A stretch of 64,000 nt of DNA from Actinokineospora inagensis DSM 44258 (GTDB taxonomy: Bacteria; Actinomycetota; Actinomycetes; Mycobacteriales; Pseudonocardiaceae). The stretch is taken from assembly GCF_000482865.1 (NCBI RefSeq), contig NZ_AXWW01000024.1, forward strand, positions 1-64,000, given 5' to 3'. The position numbers were made by a program, and so were the translations under genes. The notes beneath the pieces are model-generated. The model did no database searches. It was given only the letters and a program-made list of their open reading frames with translations, and had not been told where the DNA came from. Positions 18,801 to 25,710 of the stretch are shown one piece after another (the first letter of the stretch is position 1; each line of letters starts with the position of its first letter).

Positions 18801-19841
18801 GAGCGCCACCGGCCGGTCCAGCGACTCCGCCAGCGCCGGGTAGTCCAGGCACCGGCCGTAGTAGTCGGTGCGCACCCCGAGCAGCACCACGGCCCTGGGC
18901 TCCCGCTCATCGGACCGGGGCGAGCAGGCGGCGGCGAGGACGTCGATGAACAGCCGCCGCCGCGCCTCGTCCGCGCCCTGGGTGAACACCTCCTCGAACT
19001 GGTCGACCACGATCACCAGCCGGGACGCGGCGGTCGCCGCCAACCTGGTCTCGACGGCAGCGCGCACCGCGTCGCCGAGGTCGCCCGCGCCGGTCGTCCC
19101 GGGGCCGGGCAGGTCCAGGTCGGGCAGTTCGGGGAGCCGGGCGACGATGGCGGCGACCGGGTCGGCGCCCGGGGTCAACTCGACCACCGACCACGCCTGT
19201 CCCGGGCCCGGTTGCTCGCCGCGGGCGATCGCGGGGAGCAGTCCCGCCCGGATGAGCGACGACTTGCCCGACCCGGACGCCCCGGTCAGCATCACGATCT
19301 CGCCGGTCACCGCGGCCTCGCCCAGCCGGGCCAACAGCGCCGCCGTGCTGCGCTCCCGACCGAAGTACCAGGGCTCGTCATCCTGCTCGAACACCGCCAG
19401 ACCGCGGTACGGGCAGACGTCGGCCATCACCGGGGTGGCCTGGTCCTGCTCACTCCCCTCCTCGTTGGCGGACTCGTCGCCGGGGTCGACCTCGGGGACC
19501 GCGGGGCTGGACTGCGCTGCCTTCCACCACACCCGCCACGACTCGATCTCGTAGAGCCCGGTGACCGGCGGCTCGGGCACCCTGGCGCGGGCCAGGTGCA
19601 CCAGCACCTCCAGTACCGCGGCCAGCGAGGAGAACCGGGCGGGCACGTTGCGCCCGCGCCGCCAGTCGCTGACCCGCTGGTTGGACACCCGCACCACGCC
19701 GCCGCGCTCGTCCGGCCTGCGCGCCCTGGCGACCGCGTTGGCGACCCGGGTGATCGGTGGGTCGCCCGCCGCGACGTAGAGCCGGGCGAACCGTTCGGCG
19801 AACGCCGCCCTCGGCCCGGATCTGTTCAGCGGCCCGTTCAT
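15831..19841 (-). CDS. HTH-STAND NTPase with 14 WD40 repeats
   Basis: This 1336-residue signalling protein has an N-terminal HTH-like region (residues 1-100, ending VSNQRVSDWRRGRNVPARFS). An nSTAND1 NTPase module follows, starting CPYRGLAVFEQDDEPWYFGR, with Walker A GASGSGKSSLIRAG around 185-196 and Walker B LVIVVDQFEEVF. A single transmembrane helix (AAVALLAVLTVVSAVTASMA) lies near residue 600. Fourteen WD40 repeats (SFSPDG...VRLWD) run from about 650 to the end, enough for two seven-bladed propellers. STAND proteins with propellers act as ligand-triggered NTPase switches; some are antiphage or regulatory. ATG 19841 is chosen for its upstream GAGGGGG; an ATG at 19898 would add 19 residues without a ribosome site. 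A 24-bp palindrome lies 27 bp upstream. Confidence 0.85.
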   Translation of the reverse strand: MNGPLNRSGPRAAFAERFARLYVAAGDPPITRVANAVARARRPDERGGVVRVSNQRVSDWRRGRNVPARFSSLAAVLEVLVHLARARVPEPPVTGLYEIESWRVWWKAAQSSPAVPEVDPGDESANEEGSEQDQATPVMADVCPYRGLAVFEQDDEPWYFGRERSTAALLARLGEAAVTGEIVMLTGASGSGKSSLIRAGLLPAIARGEQPGPGQAWSVVELTPGADPVAAIVARLPELPDLDLPGPGTTGAGDLGDAVRAAVETRLAATAASRLVIVVDQFEEVFTQGADEARRRLFIDVLAAACSPRSDEREPRAVVLLGVRTDYYGRCLDYPALAESLDRPVALAPMTAEELREAVTRPAEAAGLRLEGGLVDLLLHDVGVLWQDLPGRVRETGALPLLSHTLLAVWQDRTGDLLTVAAYRQAGGVRGAVAVTAEQVYARLAAAAQAAARSVLLRLVRVNPEARDTRRDATRGELVDLAADPEAAATALEALVAARLVTLDATSVGLAHEAVLNAWPRLRGWVAENRAGILAGQRLEDDAAAWADTGGHRSMLYSRGRLEIAQTAARPPAAVTDTARRFLRASVRHRQRTAWLRRAAVALLAVLTVVSAVTASMAIRQRDEAAYRQLLVEADRVQQVDSSLSAQLDLAAYRLQPDDETARTRLLSTQNTPLATSLTGHTGAVYLASFSPDGHLLASAGQDGTVRLWDVRDPRHPRQLGQPLTGHRGWVSVAAFTRDGKTLVTAGEDHTIRLWDVTDPQRAWPLGPPVDSGAPVYVAVFSPDGALLATANDARGVRVWRVRPRDRVEPVTAVGADPGRRVRSVAFSPDGATIVAGTTDGAVQLWGIADLGHPVAEGSPTGHTDSVQSMLYSPDGQVLASSSADKTIRLWDVRDPHHPVALGQPLASHARGVWALSFSPDGEVLASGSSDSTARLWNVTDPTHVTPIGQPLTGGGGSVFTVRFSPDGRTLATGDADNTLRLWSLPTTPIGRGGAVLSPVFNRTRQILATAGVDRTAQLWDYSDPPHPRPFGPSFAIGTGSPGGNGTDSTVALNAAGTMLATSASPTVQLWDIRDPANPVPVGPPVDTHARRTHVLAFSPDGGYLVTGGDNSSARLWDIRDPKDPRPRGQPMARPTNAAVNAAAFRSDGRTLALVSSDRAVQLWDVSVPDRPAPLGPAFTEHAASVSAAAFSPDGRTLATAADDKTVRLWDTSDPAHTRPVGPPLSGPTDTLNTVAFSPDGQTIAAAGAEDTVHLWTVGSRSADRPITTHSNGANSVTFGPGDNTLITGSGDDVIRRWDLDPARVAQQVCASTDGRLTVDQWRAHVPQLPYEPPCG

Positions 19842-19867
19842 CTGATCGGCCCCCTCGCCACTGGAGA

Positions 19868-19891
19868 TCCCGGTCCGGTCCCGGACCGGGA
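19868..19891. promoter_or_regulatory. 24-bp palindrome upstream of the HTH-STAND gene
   Basis: TCCCGGTCCGG and CCGGACCGGGA are perfect 11-bp inverted arms separated by TC. It lies 27-50 bp upstream of the chosen start. It could be an operator, possibly for the gene product's own HTH, or a leader hairpin. The rest of the 339-bp divergent spacer up to 20180 holds no ORF. Confidence 0.45.
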
Positions 19892-20126
19892 AGGACAAAA
19901 CCGCTGGCCCCCGTCCGTTCCCGTTATAGCAGGGTGGAAATGGGGGGAGGATGGAATGGCAGGTGAGCTGCCGGAGTGGGTCGCAGTGGCGTCGGTGCCG
20001 TGGTGGGGGCGTTGTGCGCCGCCGTGCGGGCAGCTACGGGCGTCCCATTCCCGCGTGTTTTCCCGCCGCCCGCGCGTTAATCCGCCGGATGGCGGGAAAG
20101 CGGCGGCCGGTGATTGATCCACTGGG

Positions 20127-20148
20127 GTTATCGGACCAATCCGACAAC
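20127..20148. promoter_or_regulatory. Inverted repeat upstream of the SARP gene
   Basis: GTTATCGGA (20127-20135) and TCCGACAAC (20140-20148) are complementary at 8 of 9 positions around CCAA. The repeat ends 32 bp before the SARP start codon, a position suited to an operator controlling the pathway activator. The cognate regulator is unknown; the cluster's TetR protein is one candidate. Confidence 0.45.
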
Positions 20149-20180
20149 CGCGGGATGTTGATTCTGGGGAGGAATCTGGG

Positions 20181-20954
20181 GTGCGGTACGAAATCATGAC
20201 ATCGCTACGAGTCAATGACCCGGACGGGTATTCCTACATCGGCGCGCGCAAGATCGAGGTGGTGTTGGTGGCGCTGGTCATCAGGGCGGGCCGGATCACC
20301 ACCGCCGAGCAGTTGATCACCGAGATCTGGGGCGACGCGCCGCCGCAGCGGGCGACCGCCGCGCTGCACGTGTACATCTCGCAACTGCGCAAGTTCCTCA
20401 ACCGGCCGGGCAAGGCGACCAGCACCATCGTCACCCGCTCGCCCGGCTACCTGCTCGAACTCGGTGACGACGAGGTCGACGTGCACGAGTTCCAGCGGCT
20501 GGTCGACCGCGGCCAGGAACTGGTCGGCACCGGCCGCCACGCGGAGGCGGTGGCCGTGCTCGACCGGGCCAACGGGATGTGGGAGGACCCGGTGCTCGGC
20601 GACCTGCGCGACGGCCCGATCGTGTCCGGGTTCGTCGGCTGGCTCGACGAGGTGCGGCTGCGCTGCCTGGGGCTGCTGGTGTCGGCGAACCTGGAGCTGG
20701 GCAGGCACGCCCAGCTCATCGGGTTCCTGCGCGGACTGGTCGCCGAGCACCCGCTGCACGAGGAGTTCTACCGGCAGTTGATGCTGGCGCTGCACCGGTG
20801 CGGCAGGCGCGCGGAGGCCCTGAACGTGTACTTCGCCGCGCGCGAGGTGACGCTGCGCGAACTCGGCCTGGAACCGTGCCGGGCGCTGCGGGAGATGCAG
20901 CAGGCCATCCTGTCCTCGGCCGACGAGCTCGACGCGGAGTCGTTCGCGAGCTGA
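20181..20954 (+). CDS. SARP-family transcriptional activator
   Basis: This 257-residue regulator has the classic small-SARP layout. The N-terminal OmpR-like winged helix (about residues 20-95) contains LVALVIRAGRITTAEQLITE and ATAALHVYISQLRKFL. The bacterial transcriptional activation domain (about 100-245) contains DVHEFQRLVDRGQELVG and VYFAAREVTLRELGLEPCRA. SARPs bind heptamer direct repeats spaced 11 bp and switch on antibiotic clusters. Three sites with that spacing occur in cluster promoters here. The GTG start is supported by GGGGAGGAA six bases upstream; the ATG five codons later is less well placed. An inverted repeat lies just upstream. It is the likely cluster-situated activator. 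Confidence 0.92.
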   Translation: MRYEIMTSLRVNDPDGYSYIGARKIEVVLVALVIRAGRITTAEQLITEIWGDAPPQRATAALHVYISQLRKFLNRPGKATSTIVTRSPGYLLELGDDEVDVHEFQRLVDRGQELVGTGRHAEAVAVLDRANGMWEDPVLGDLRDGPIVSGFVGWLDEVRLRCLGLLVSANLELGRHAQLIGFLRGLVAEHPLHEEFYRQLMLALHRCGRRAEALNVYFAAREVTLRELGLEPCRALREMQQAILSSADELDAESFAS

Positions 20955-20983
20955 CCGGACTCACCCACCAAGCCGGTACCGAC

Positions 20984-21025
20984 GCCGGGGGCCGCGAACC
21001 ATGCTGGGTTCGCGGCCCCCGGCGC
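20984..21025. terminator. Bidirectional hairpin between SARP and P450 genes
   Basis: CGCCGGGGGCCGCGAACC (20984-21001) pairs perfectly over 18 bp with GGTTCGCGGCCCCCGGCG (21008-21025) around ATGCTG. It lies between two convergent stop codons and can serve both genes. Confidence 0.75.
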
Positions 21026-21035
21026 CGGTATCAGG

Positions 21036-22265
21036 TCACCAGGTGACGGGCACCTGGTAGACGCCGTAGAAGGTGGCGTCCTCCTTGTAGGACAGCTCGG
21101 TCGACGGCACGGCCAGCCGCAGGTCCGGGATGCGGCCGAACAGCGTGGTGAACACGAGTTGCAGTTCCAGCCGGGCCAGGTTCTGCCCGAGGCACTGGTG
21201 GATGCCGTACCCGAACGCCAGGTGGTGGCGCGCGGCCGCCCGGGTGGTGTCCAGCTCGTCGGGGTCGGCGAAGGTCTCCGGGTCCCGGTTGGCCAGCGAG
21301 TTCAGCACGATCACGCCGTCACCGGCGGGGATGACCACACCGTCGAGCTCGATGTCGGCGGTGGTGACCCGGCTGGTCGAGGTGTCGGCGATGCTGAAGA
21401 AGCGCAGCAGTTCCTCCACCACCTGCGGCGCGGTGGACGGGTCGGCCACCAGCGCGGCCCGCTGGTCGGGGTGGTCGAGCAGCGCGAGCACGCCGAGCGC
21501 GATCATGTTCGCGGTCGTCTCGTGCCCGGCGACCAACAGGGCCATCGACAGGCCGACCATCAGCTCGTGGTCGAAGGTGCCCGCGTCCTGGTACTTGAGC
21601 ACGAGCCTGCTCAGCAGGTCCTCGCCCGGGTTGGCGACCTTGTCGTCGACCAGGTCGCTGAGGTAGACCCGCAACTGCCGCCAGGCGGCGACCCGGTCCT
21701 CGGCGCCGGTGTCCCGGTTCAGGATGGCGATCGTGTAGCGGCCGAACAGGTCGCGGTCGGCGTAGCGCACCCCGAGCAGTTCGCAGATCACCAGCGACGG
21801 CACCGGCAACGCGAACGCCTCGACCAGGTCCACCGGCCCGTCCGTCGCCAGCATCCGGTCGACGCAGCCGTCGATGATCTCCTGGATCCTCGGCTGCAGT
21901 TGGCGCAGCCGCCGGGTGGTGAACTCGTTGACGACCATCCGCCGGTGCTCGGTGTGCTCCGGCGGGTCCATCCAGGTCAGCAGCCCCTTGGCCTGCGCCT
22001 TGGTGACCGGCTGGCGGGGCAGCACCGCCGGGTAGGCGGGCAGCGAGCGGTCCGCGGTCGACCGCGGGTCGGCCAGGAACCGGCGGGCCTGCTCGTAGCC
22101 GGTGATCAACCACGCCCGGTTGCCGCTGGGCAGCGTGATCCGGGTGACCGGTGCCTCGGCGTGCAACCGCGCGTAGGCCGCGGGCGGGTGGAACGGGCAC
22201 CCGCGGGCCTGCGGGAACCGCGGCGGTGTCGCTGCGGGATCTGCCACGGGGAGGTTCTGGGTCAC
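21036..22265 (-). CDS. Cytochrome P450 (CYP105/107-like), first of two
   Basis: This 409-residue soluble bacterial class I P450 shows an I-helix AGHETTANMI, a K-helix ExxR in VEELLRF, and a heme loop FGYGIHQCLGQNLARLEL with the axial Cys at residue 358. These enzymes hydroxylate or epoxidise macrolide-type skeletons, taking electrons from a ferredoxin. A [3Fe-4S] ferredoxin gene is divergently transcribed from the same 214-bp promoter region and is the obvious partner. The GTG start follows GGAGG at 7 bp. Upstream lie GGCTAA/GGCTTG-type direct repeats of SARP spacing, so co-activation with the PKS is likely. The substrate is not determinable from sequence. Confidence 0.93.
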   Translation of the reverse strand: MTQNLPVADPAATPPRFPQARGCPFHPPAAYARLHAEAPVTRITLPSGNRAWLITGYEQARRFLADPRSTADRSLPAYPAVLPRQPVTKAQAKGLLTWMDPPEHTEHRRMVVNEFTTRRLRQLQPRIQEIIDGCVDRMLATDGPVDLVEAFALPVPSLVICELLGVRYADRDLFGRYTIAILNRDTGAEDRVAAWRQLRVYLSDLVDDKVANPGEDLLSRLVLKYQDAGTFDHELMVGLSMALLVAGHETTANMIALGVLALLDHPDQRAALVADPSTAPQVVEELLRFFSIADTSTSRVTTADIELDGVVIPAGDGVIVLNSLANRDPETFADPDELDTTRAAARHHLAFGYGIHQCLGQNLARLELQLVFTTLFGRIPDLRLAVPSTELSYKEDATFYGVYQVPVTW

Positions 22266-22350
22266 GGCACTGCCTCCGGCTGGACCAGGTGACGGGCTGG
22301 TGGTGCGCGCGGCCGGGATCGGCTGCTCGCGGCCACCAGGGTGGTCGCGC

Positions 22351-22415
22351 GGGCTAAAGGCGGGCTTGCTGTTCGCGGCCGGCCGTTCCGGCTCGGATTG
22401 GCCCGCCTTTAGCGG
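22351..22415. promoter_or_regulatory. SARP-like heptamer repeats between P450 and ferredoxin genes
   Basis: On the plus strand, GGGCTAA (22351) and GGGCTTG (22362) are exactly 11 bp apart. On the minus strand, CCGCTAA (22415-22409) and GGGCCAA (22404-22398) are also 11 bp apart. Between them the region forms a perfect 13-bp inverted repeat, GCTAAAGGCGGGC at 22353-22365 and GCCCGCCTTTAGC at 22401-22413. Each half points toward one of the divergent genes, about 110-140 bp from the start codons. The 19-bp sequence GGGCTAAAGGCGGGCTTGC recurs with three changes before the PKS. Confidence 0.65.
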
Positions 22416-22479
22416 TGGTCCCTACCGTCGGCCACGGCGGGCCCGCGCCGAGTCGGGTCGCCACGGCGAGGGGACGGCC

Positions 22480-22674
22480 ATGCGGGTGGAGATCGATCAC
22501 GACGTCTGCGTCGGCGCCGGGCAGTGCGCCGCCTCCGCGCCGGAGGTGTTCGACCAGGGGGACACCGACGGCCTGGTGCGGCTGCTGCGCCAGCCCGCGG
22601 CCGCCGACCAGGCCGCGGTGCGCGAAGCGGTGTGGTTGTGCCCCTCGGGGGCCGTCCGGGTCGTCGAGGACTGA
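22480..22674 (+). CDS. [3Fe-4S] ferredoxin
   Basis: This 64-residue P450-type ferredoxin has cluster ligands C10 and C16 in CVGAGQC and C54 in WLCPSGAV. The cysteine that would make a 4Fe-4S cluster is replaced by Ala/Gly (position 13), typical of [3Fe-4S] SoyB/Fdx proteins that feed CYP105/107 enzymes. The acidic middle (EVFDQGDTDG) is usual for docking. The ATG follows CGAGGGG. It is divergent from the first P450 gene and shares its repeat-containing promoter region. No ferredoxin reductase is in the window, so reducing power presumably comes from a housekeeping enzyme. Confidence 0.92.
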   Translation: MRVEIDHDVCVGAGQCAASAPEVFDQGDTDGLVRLLRQPAAADQAAVREAVWLCPSGAVRVVED

Positions 22675-22708
22675 GCCCGCGCCCGGACGGCCCCTCCCGG
22701 GGCGGGTG

Positions 22709-24205
22709 TCAGGAGCCGGTGCCCGTGGGGCCGCCGCCGTCGGCGTTGGCGACTTCCCCGGGGCGATCGGCTCCGGACGGCCCCGGGCCCGCTGCCGCCG
22801 CGCTGGGGGAGGGCGTCGGTCGGGGCAGCAGGAGCGCGGGGAGCACGGCGACCAGGGCGAAGCCCGCCGCCCACCAGAACGTGGTGCTGAACGCGGCGTC
22901 GAGCGCGTCCGGGTGGGCACTGGTCTGGGCGGCGAGCACCAGCGCGATCACCGACGTGCCGAACGAGCCGCCGACCTGCAGCAGGATCCGGGTGGCCCCG
23001 CTGGCGTGCGGGACCTGCTCCCGGTCCAGCCCGGTGAACGCGGCGGCCAGCACCGCGATGCTGACCGTGCTGACCCCGGCACCGAACACCAGCAGGCACA
23101 GGCCGATCACGACTGGGCTGGTGCTCTGCTCCACCTGGCTGAAGGCGACCGTGGGCAACACCGTCAGCAGGATGCCGACCAGCACGACCGGTCGGGCGCC
23201 GACCCGGTCGGTGATCCGCCCGACGACCCGCCGCGCCAGCAGCGCGCCGATGCCCTGCGGTACCAGCAGCAGGCCCACGGTCACCGCGGACAGGTGCCGG
23301 GCCTGCTGCAGGTACAGCGGCACCAGCAGCGTCCCACCGAAGAGCGAGAGCCCGGACAGGAACAGCAGGACGGTCGACGCGCTGAACGAACGCACCCGGA
23401 ACAACCGCAGGTCGATGATCGGCTCGTGGCCGGTGCGCAGCGCGTGCGCCACGAACCCGACCAGCGCGACCAGCCCCGCCACCAGCACGACCACGGCGAC
23501 CGCGGTCGGCCCGCGGTGCACCGCGAACTGGGAGAAGGCGAAGAGCACCGCGGCCAGGCCGGGGGAGAGCAGCCCCAGCCCCAGCAGGTCGAGCGGTTTG
23601 CCCGGCCGCCGCGGCCCGGTGTCCAGCCCGCGCGCGGCGGCGACCAGCCCGGCGACGCAGATCGGCACGTTGATCAGGAAGATCCAGCGCCAACTGGTGT
23701 TGCCGACGATCACCCCGCCGAGCACCGGGCCGAGGATCGGGGCGACCACGGCGGGCAGGCTGACCGCCGCCATCAGTCGTCCGATGCCCTGCCCGGCCGC
23801 CGCCTGGATCACCAGGGTCTGCAGGATGGGCAGCATCAGTCCACTCGCGACACCCTGCACGACCCGGAACGCGATGAGACTGCCGATGTCCCAGGCGATC
23901 CCGGCCAGCACCGAGCTGGCCAGGAACAGCACCAGCGACAGCAGCCAGGCCCGCTTGCCGCCCAACCGCCCGGTCGCCCACCCGGCCAGCGGGATCGCCA
24001 TGCCCATGGCGAGCAGGTAGCCGGTGCCGATCCACTGCGCGGTGGACACCGTGGTGGACAGGTCGACCACGATGGTGTTCAGCGCGACGTTGACGATCGT
24101 CGTGTCCAGCAGCGGTGCCATCGCGCCCAGGATGAGGATCGCGATCAGCCTGCGCAGCGCCGGGTCCAGCCGGTCGGCTGCCTTGTCCGCCGATCGGGTC
24201 GTCAT
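22709..24205 (-). CDS. DHA2-family (EmrB/QacA) MFS exporter
   Basis: This 498-residue drug:proton antiporter has about 14 transmembrane segments. It begins LIAILILGAMAPLLDTTIVN, with the DHA2 motif D1 (LDTTIVNVAL) in helix 1. Motif A-like GRLGGKRAW lies between helices 2 and 3, and motif C (GPVLGGV) in helix 5. The C-terminal tail is Pro/Gly-rich and cytosolic. It probably exports the polyketide or gives self-resistance. It lies 56 bp downstream of the NTF2-like gene on the same strand and is probably co-transcribed with it under the divergent TetR regulator. The ATG has AAAGGGGGG upstream. Confidence 0.92.
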   Translation of the reverse strand: MTTRSADKAADRLDPALRRLIAILILGAMAPLLDTTIVNVALNTIVVDLSTTVSTAQWIGTGYLLAMGMAIPLAGWATGRLGGKRAWLLSLVLFLASSVLAGIAWDIGSLIAFRVVQGVASGLMLPILQTLVIQAAAGQGIGRLMAAVSLPAVVAPILGPVLGGVIVGNTSWRWIFLINVPICVAGLVAAARGLDTGPRRPGKPLDLLGLGLLSPGLAAVLFAFSQFAVHRGPTAVAVVVLVAGLVALVGFVAHALRTGHEPIIDLRLFRVRSFSASTVLLFLSGLSLFGGTLLVPLYLQQARHLSAVTVGLLLVPQGIGALLARRVVGRITDRVGARPVVLVGILLTVLPTVAFSQVEQSTSPVVIGLCLLVFGAGVSTVSIAVLAAAFTGLDREQVPHASGATRILLQVGGSFGTSVIALVLAAQTSAHPDALDAAFSTTFWWAAGFALVAVLPALLLPRPTPSPSAAAAGPGPSGADRPGEVANADGGGPTGTGS

Positions 24206-24261
24206 GGCGCACCCCCCTTTGCTCGTGCGGGCGCGGTGTCCCGACCGCGCCCGCGGGTGGA

Positions 24262-24729
24262 CTACTCGGCTGCCGCGGCGAGCGAGGCGGCGAAGTGCTT
24301 GAGCACGCCCGCGAGTTGGGCGCCGCGCAGCGTGTTGGTGTAGTCCTGGTAGCGGACGATCTTGCCGTCGCGGACCTGGATGATGCCGATGGACGACGGC
24401 AGCACGAACTGCTCGCCGCTGGCCAGCACCTTGCCCGCGATGGTGAACTGCGCGGTCACCACTTCGGGGTCGGCGCCGAGGTGGGTCTCGACGGTGACCC
24501 GGTTGAACTCCAGCAGTTGCTTGGTCGGGTTCTCGGCGCCGAGGTGCTCGCTGACGGCCTGGAACCCCTCCCAGCGGCTGGGCCTGCCCGCGAGCTCGAA
24601 CGGCGTCTCGTAGACGGCGTCCTCGGCGAACTGGGCGATGAAGTCCTGCGGCTGGCCGGACTCCATGGCCGCGCGCAGCCGCTCGACGACCTCGGCGGTG
24701 GTGGCGGTCTGGTCGCTGACCTCAGTCAC
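24262..24729 (-). CDS. NTF2-like (SnoaL/ketosteroid-isomerase fold) protein
   Basis: This 155-residue single-domain protein has the cone-shaped NTF2 fold. The helical N-terminal VVERLRAAMESGQPQDFIAQFAEDAVYE leads to strands ending in IGIIQVRDGKIVRYQDYTNT. Pathway members act as cyclases, isomerases or epoxide hydrolases, but many are of unknown function, and the catalytic residues cannot be assigned here. The GTG at 24729 is preferred because AGGAG lies 7 bp upstream; the longer frame would run into the operator region. It is the first gene of a probable two-gene operon with the DHA2 exporter, facing the TetR gene. Confidence 0.8.
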   Translation of the reverse strand: MTEVSDQTATTAEVVERLRAAMESGQPQDFIAQFAEDAVYETPFELAGRPSRWEGFQAVSEHLGAENPTKQLLEFNRVTVETHLGADPEVVTAQFTIAGKVLASGEQFVLPSSIGIIQVRDGKIVRYQDYTNTLRGAQLAGVLKHFAASLAAAAE

Positions 24730-24769
24730 GGAATGCTCCTGTAGTCGGTGGTTACACTGCGGATGAGTT

Positions 24770-24811
24770 GGAGGACTTTCTCCGGTTGCCACGATATGGA
24801 GAAGTCCCTCC
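24770..24811. promoter_or_regulatory. Tandem GGAG-N6-CTCC palindromes (candidate TetR operators)
   Basis: GGAGGACTTTCTCC (24770-24783) and GGAGAAGTCCCTCC (24798-24811) share the GGAG-N6-CTCC plan. Their centres are 28 bp apart, on the 112-bp spacer between the divergent NTF2-like and TetR genes. The arms of one unit also resemble the reverse complement of the other. The position fits autoregulation and control of the exporter operon. Confidence 0.5.
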
Positions 24812-24841
24812 GTATGTCAACCTGGCTGGCGAGGTGGTCGG

Positions 24842-25645
24842 ATGGTGGCGAACCGAACGGGTGAACAGGACACCGGCGACGCGGCGGCGCCCAAGCGGGC
24901 GGACGCCCGGCGCAACCGGGCCCGCGTGCTGGCCACGGCGGCCCGGCTGCTCGCGGTCGACGGCGTGTCCGTGTCCTTCGACGAGATCGCCCGGCAGGCC
25001 GGGGTCGGCGTCGGCACCGTGTACCGGCACTTCCCGACCAGGGAGGAGTTGTTCGGCACGGTCGTGCTGGACGGCATGCGGCAGTTGACCCTGCGGGCCG
25101 ACGAGTTGGCCGGTGCCGACGACGACCCGGGCGCCGCGTTCTTCCGGTTCTTCTTCCTGATGGTCGAGCAGACCGTGGTCAACAAGGCGCTCTGCGAGGC
25201 GTTCGAGGACCCCGCCGGGCCGGGTTCCGCCGCGGCCGCCGACCCGGGCGCCTCGCTGGCCTTCGAGACCGCGCTCGACCGGCTGCTGGCCAAGGCGAAG
25301 GACGTCGGGGCGGTGCGCGCGGACCTGACCGCGACCGAGGTCCGCGTGCTGGTCGTGGCCGCGGTGATGGCCGCGCGGGCGCACGAGTCGACCGGCTTCA
25401 CCTGGCGGGTGGCCGCCCTGGTCGCTGGTGGCCTGCGGCCGGACGACGGGCGGGTCCCGCTGCCTGCGCCGGGTGCCGATGTCACGAAACTCGCCCCGGA
25501 TGCCTGTCACGAAACTGGGCGGGCAGCGGCGCGCTGCGAGGTGTGCGGCGAGCCGATCGCGGTCGGCCGCCCCGGCCGCCCCGCCCGGTTCTGCGGCGCC
25601 ACCTGCAGGCAACGCGCGCACCGGGACCGGAACCGCGCGCTTTAG
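24842..25645 (+). CDS. TetR-family regulator with C-terminal zinc-ribbon-like tail
   Basis: This 267-residue protein has an N-terminal TetR DNA-binding helix bundle (ARVLATAARLLAVDGVSVSF, then IARQAGVGVGTVYRHFPTRE) at about 22-75, followed by an all-helical ligand domain to about residue 205. A tail then adds CEVCGEP, an Arg/Pro-rich loop and RFCGATCRQRAHR, with four cysteines in CxxC plus CxxxC spacing. This resembles the small CRQRAxR zinc-binding modules common in actinomycetes and is unusual on a TetR regulator. It probably represses the divergent NTF2-exporter operon through the tandem palindromes and may sense the product or an intermediate. The second P450 lies 65 bp downstream. Confidence 0.88.
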   Translation: MVANRTGEQDTGDAAAPKRADARRNRARVLATAARLLAVDGVSVSFDEIARQAGVGVGTVYRHFPTREELFGTVVLDGMRQLTLRADELAGADDDPGAAFFRFFFLMVEQTVVNKALCEAFEDPAGPGSAAAADPGASLAFETALDRLLAKAKDVGAVRADLTATEVRVLVVAAVMAARAHESTGFTWRVAALVAGGLRPDDGRVPLPAPGADVTKLAPDACHETGRAAARCEVCGEPIAVGRPGRPARFCGATCRQRAHRDRNRAL

Positions 25646-25657
25646 CGCGTCTTTGCC
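25640..25657. promoter_or_regulatory. SARP-like repeat pair upstream of the second P450
   Basis: CTTTAGC (25640) and CTTTGCC (25651) are direct repeats exactly 11 bp apart. On the other strand they read CGGGCAAAG and GCGCTAAAG, the same GCTAAAG core seen in the P450/ferredoxin and PKS promoter regions. They overlap the end of the TetR gene and lie 54-71 bp before the P450 start, a plausible activator position. Confidence 0.5.
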
Positions 25658-25710
25658 CGGCGCGCAGACGATGGTGCTCGCTCCCACCCGACCCCTGGAT
25701 GCGAGGTTCC

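Noticed and set aside
20059-20099. TTTCCCGCC/GGCGGGAAA inverted repeat in the SARP upstream region.
   Set aside because: Arms are only 9 bp with a 23-bp gap in GC-rich DNA; chance occurrence is likely.
24262-24729. Assigning the NTF2-like protein as a polyether epoxide hydrolase (MonB-like).
   Set aside because: No epoxidase or other polyether genes are present and the catalytic acids could not be matched, so only the fold is stated.
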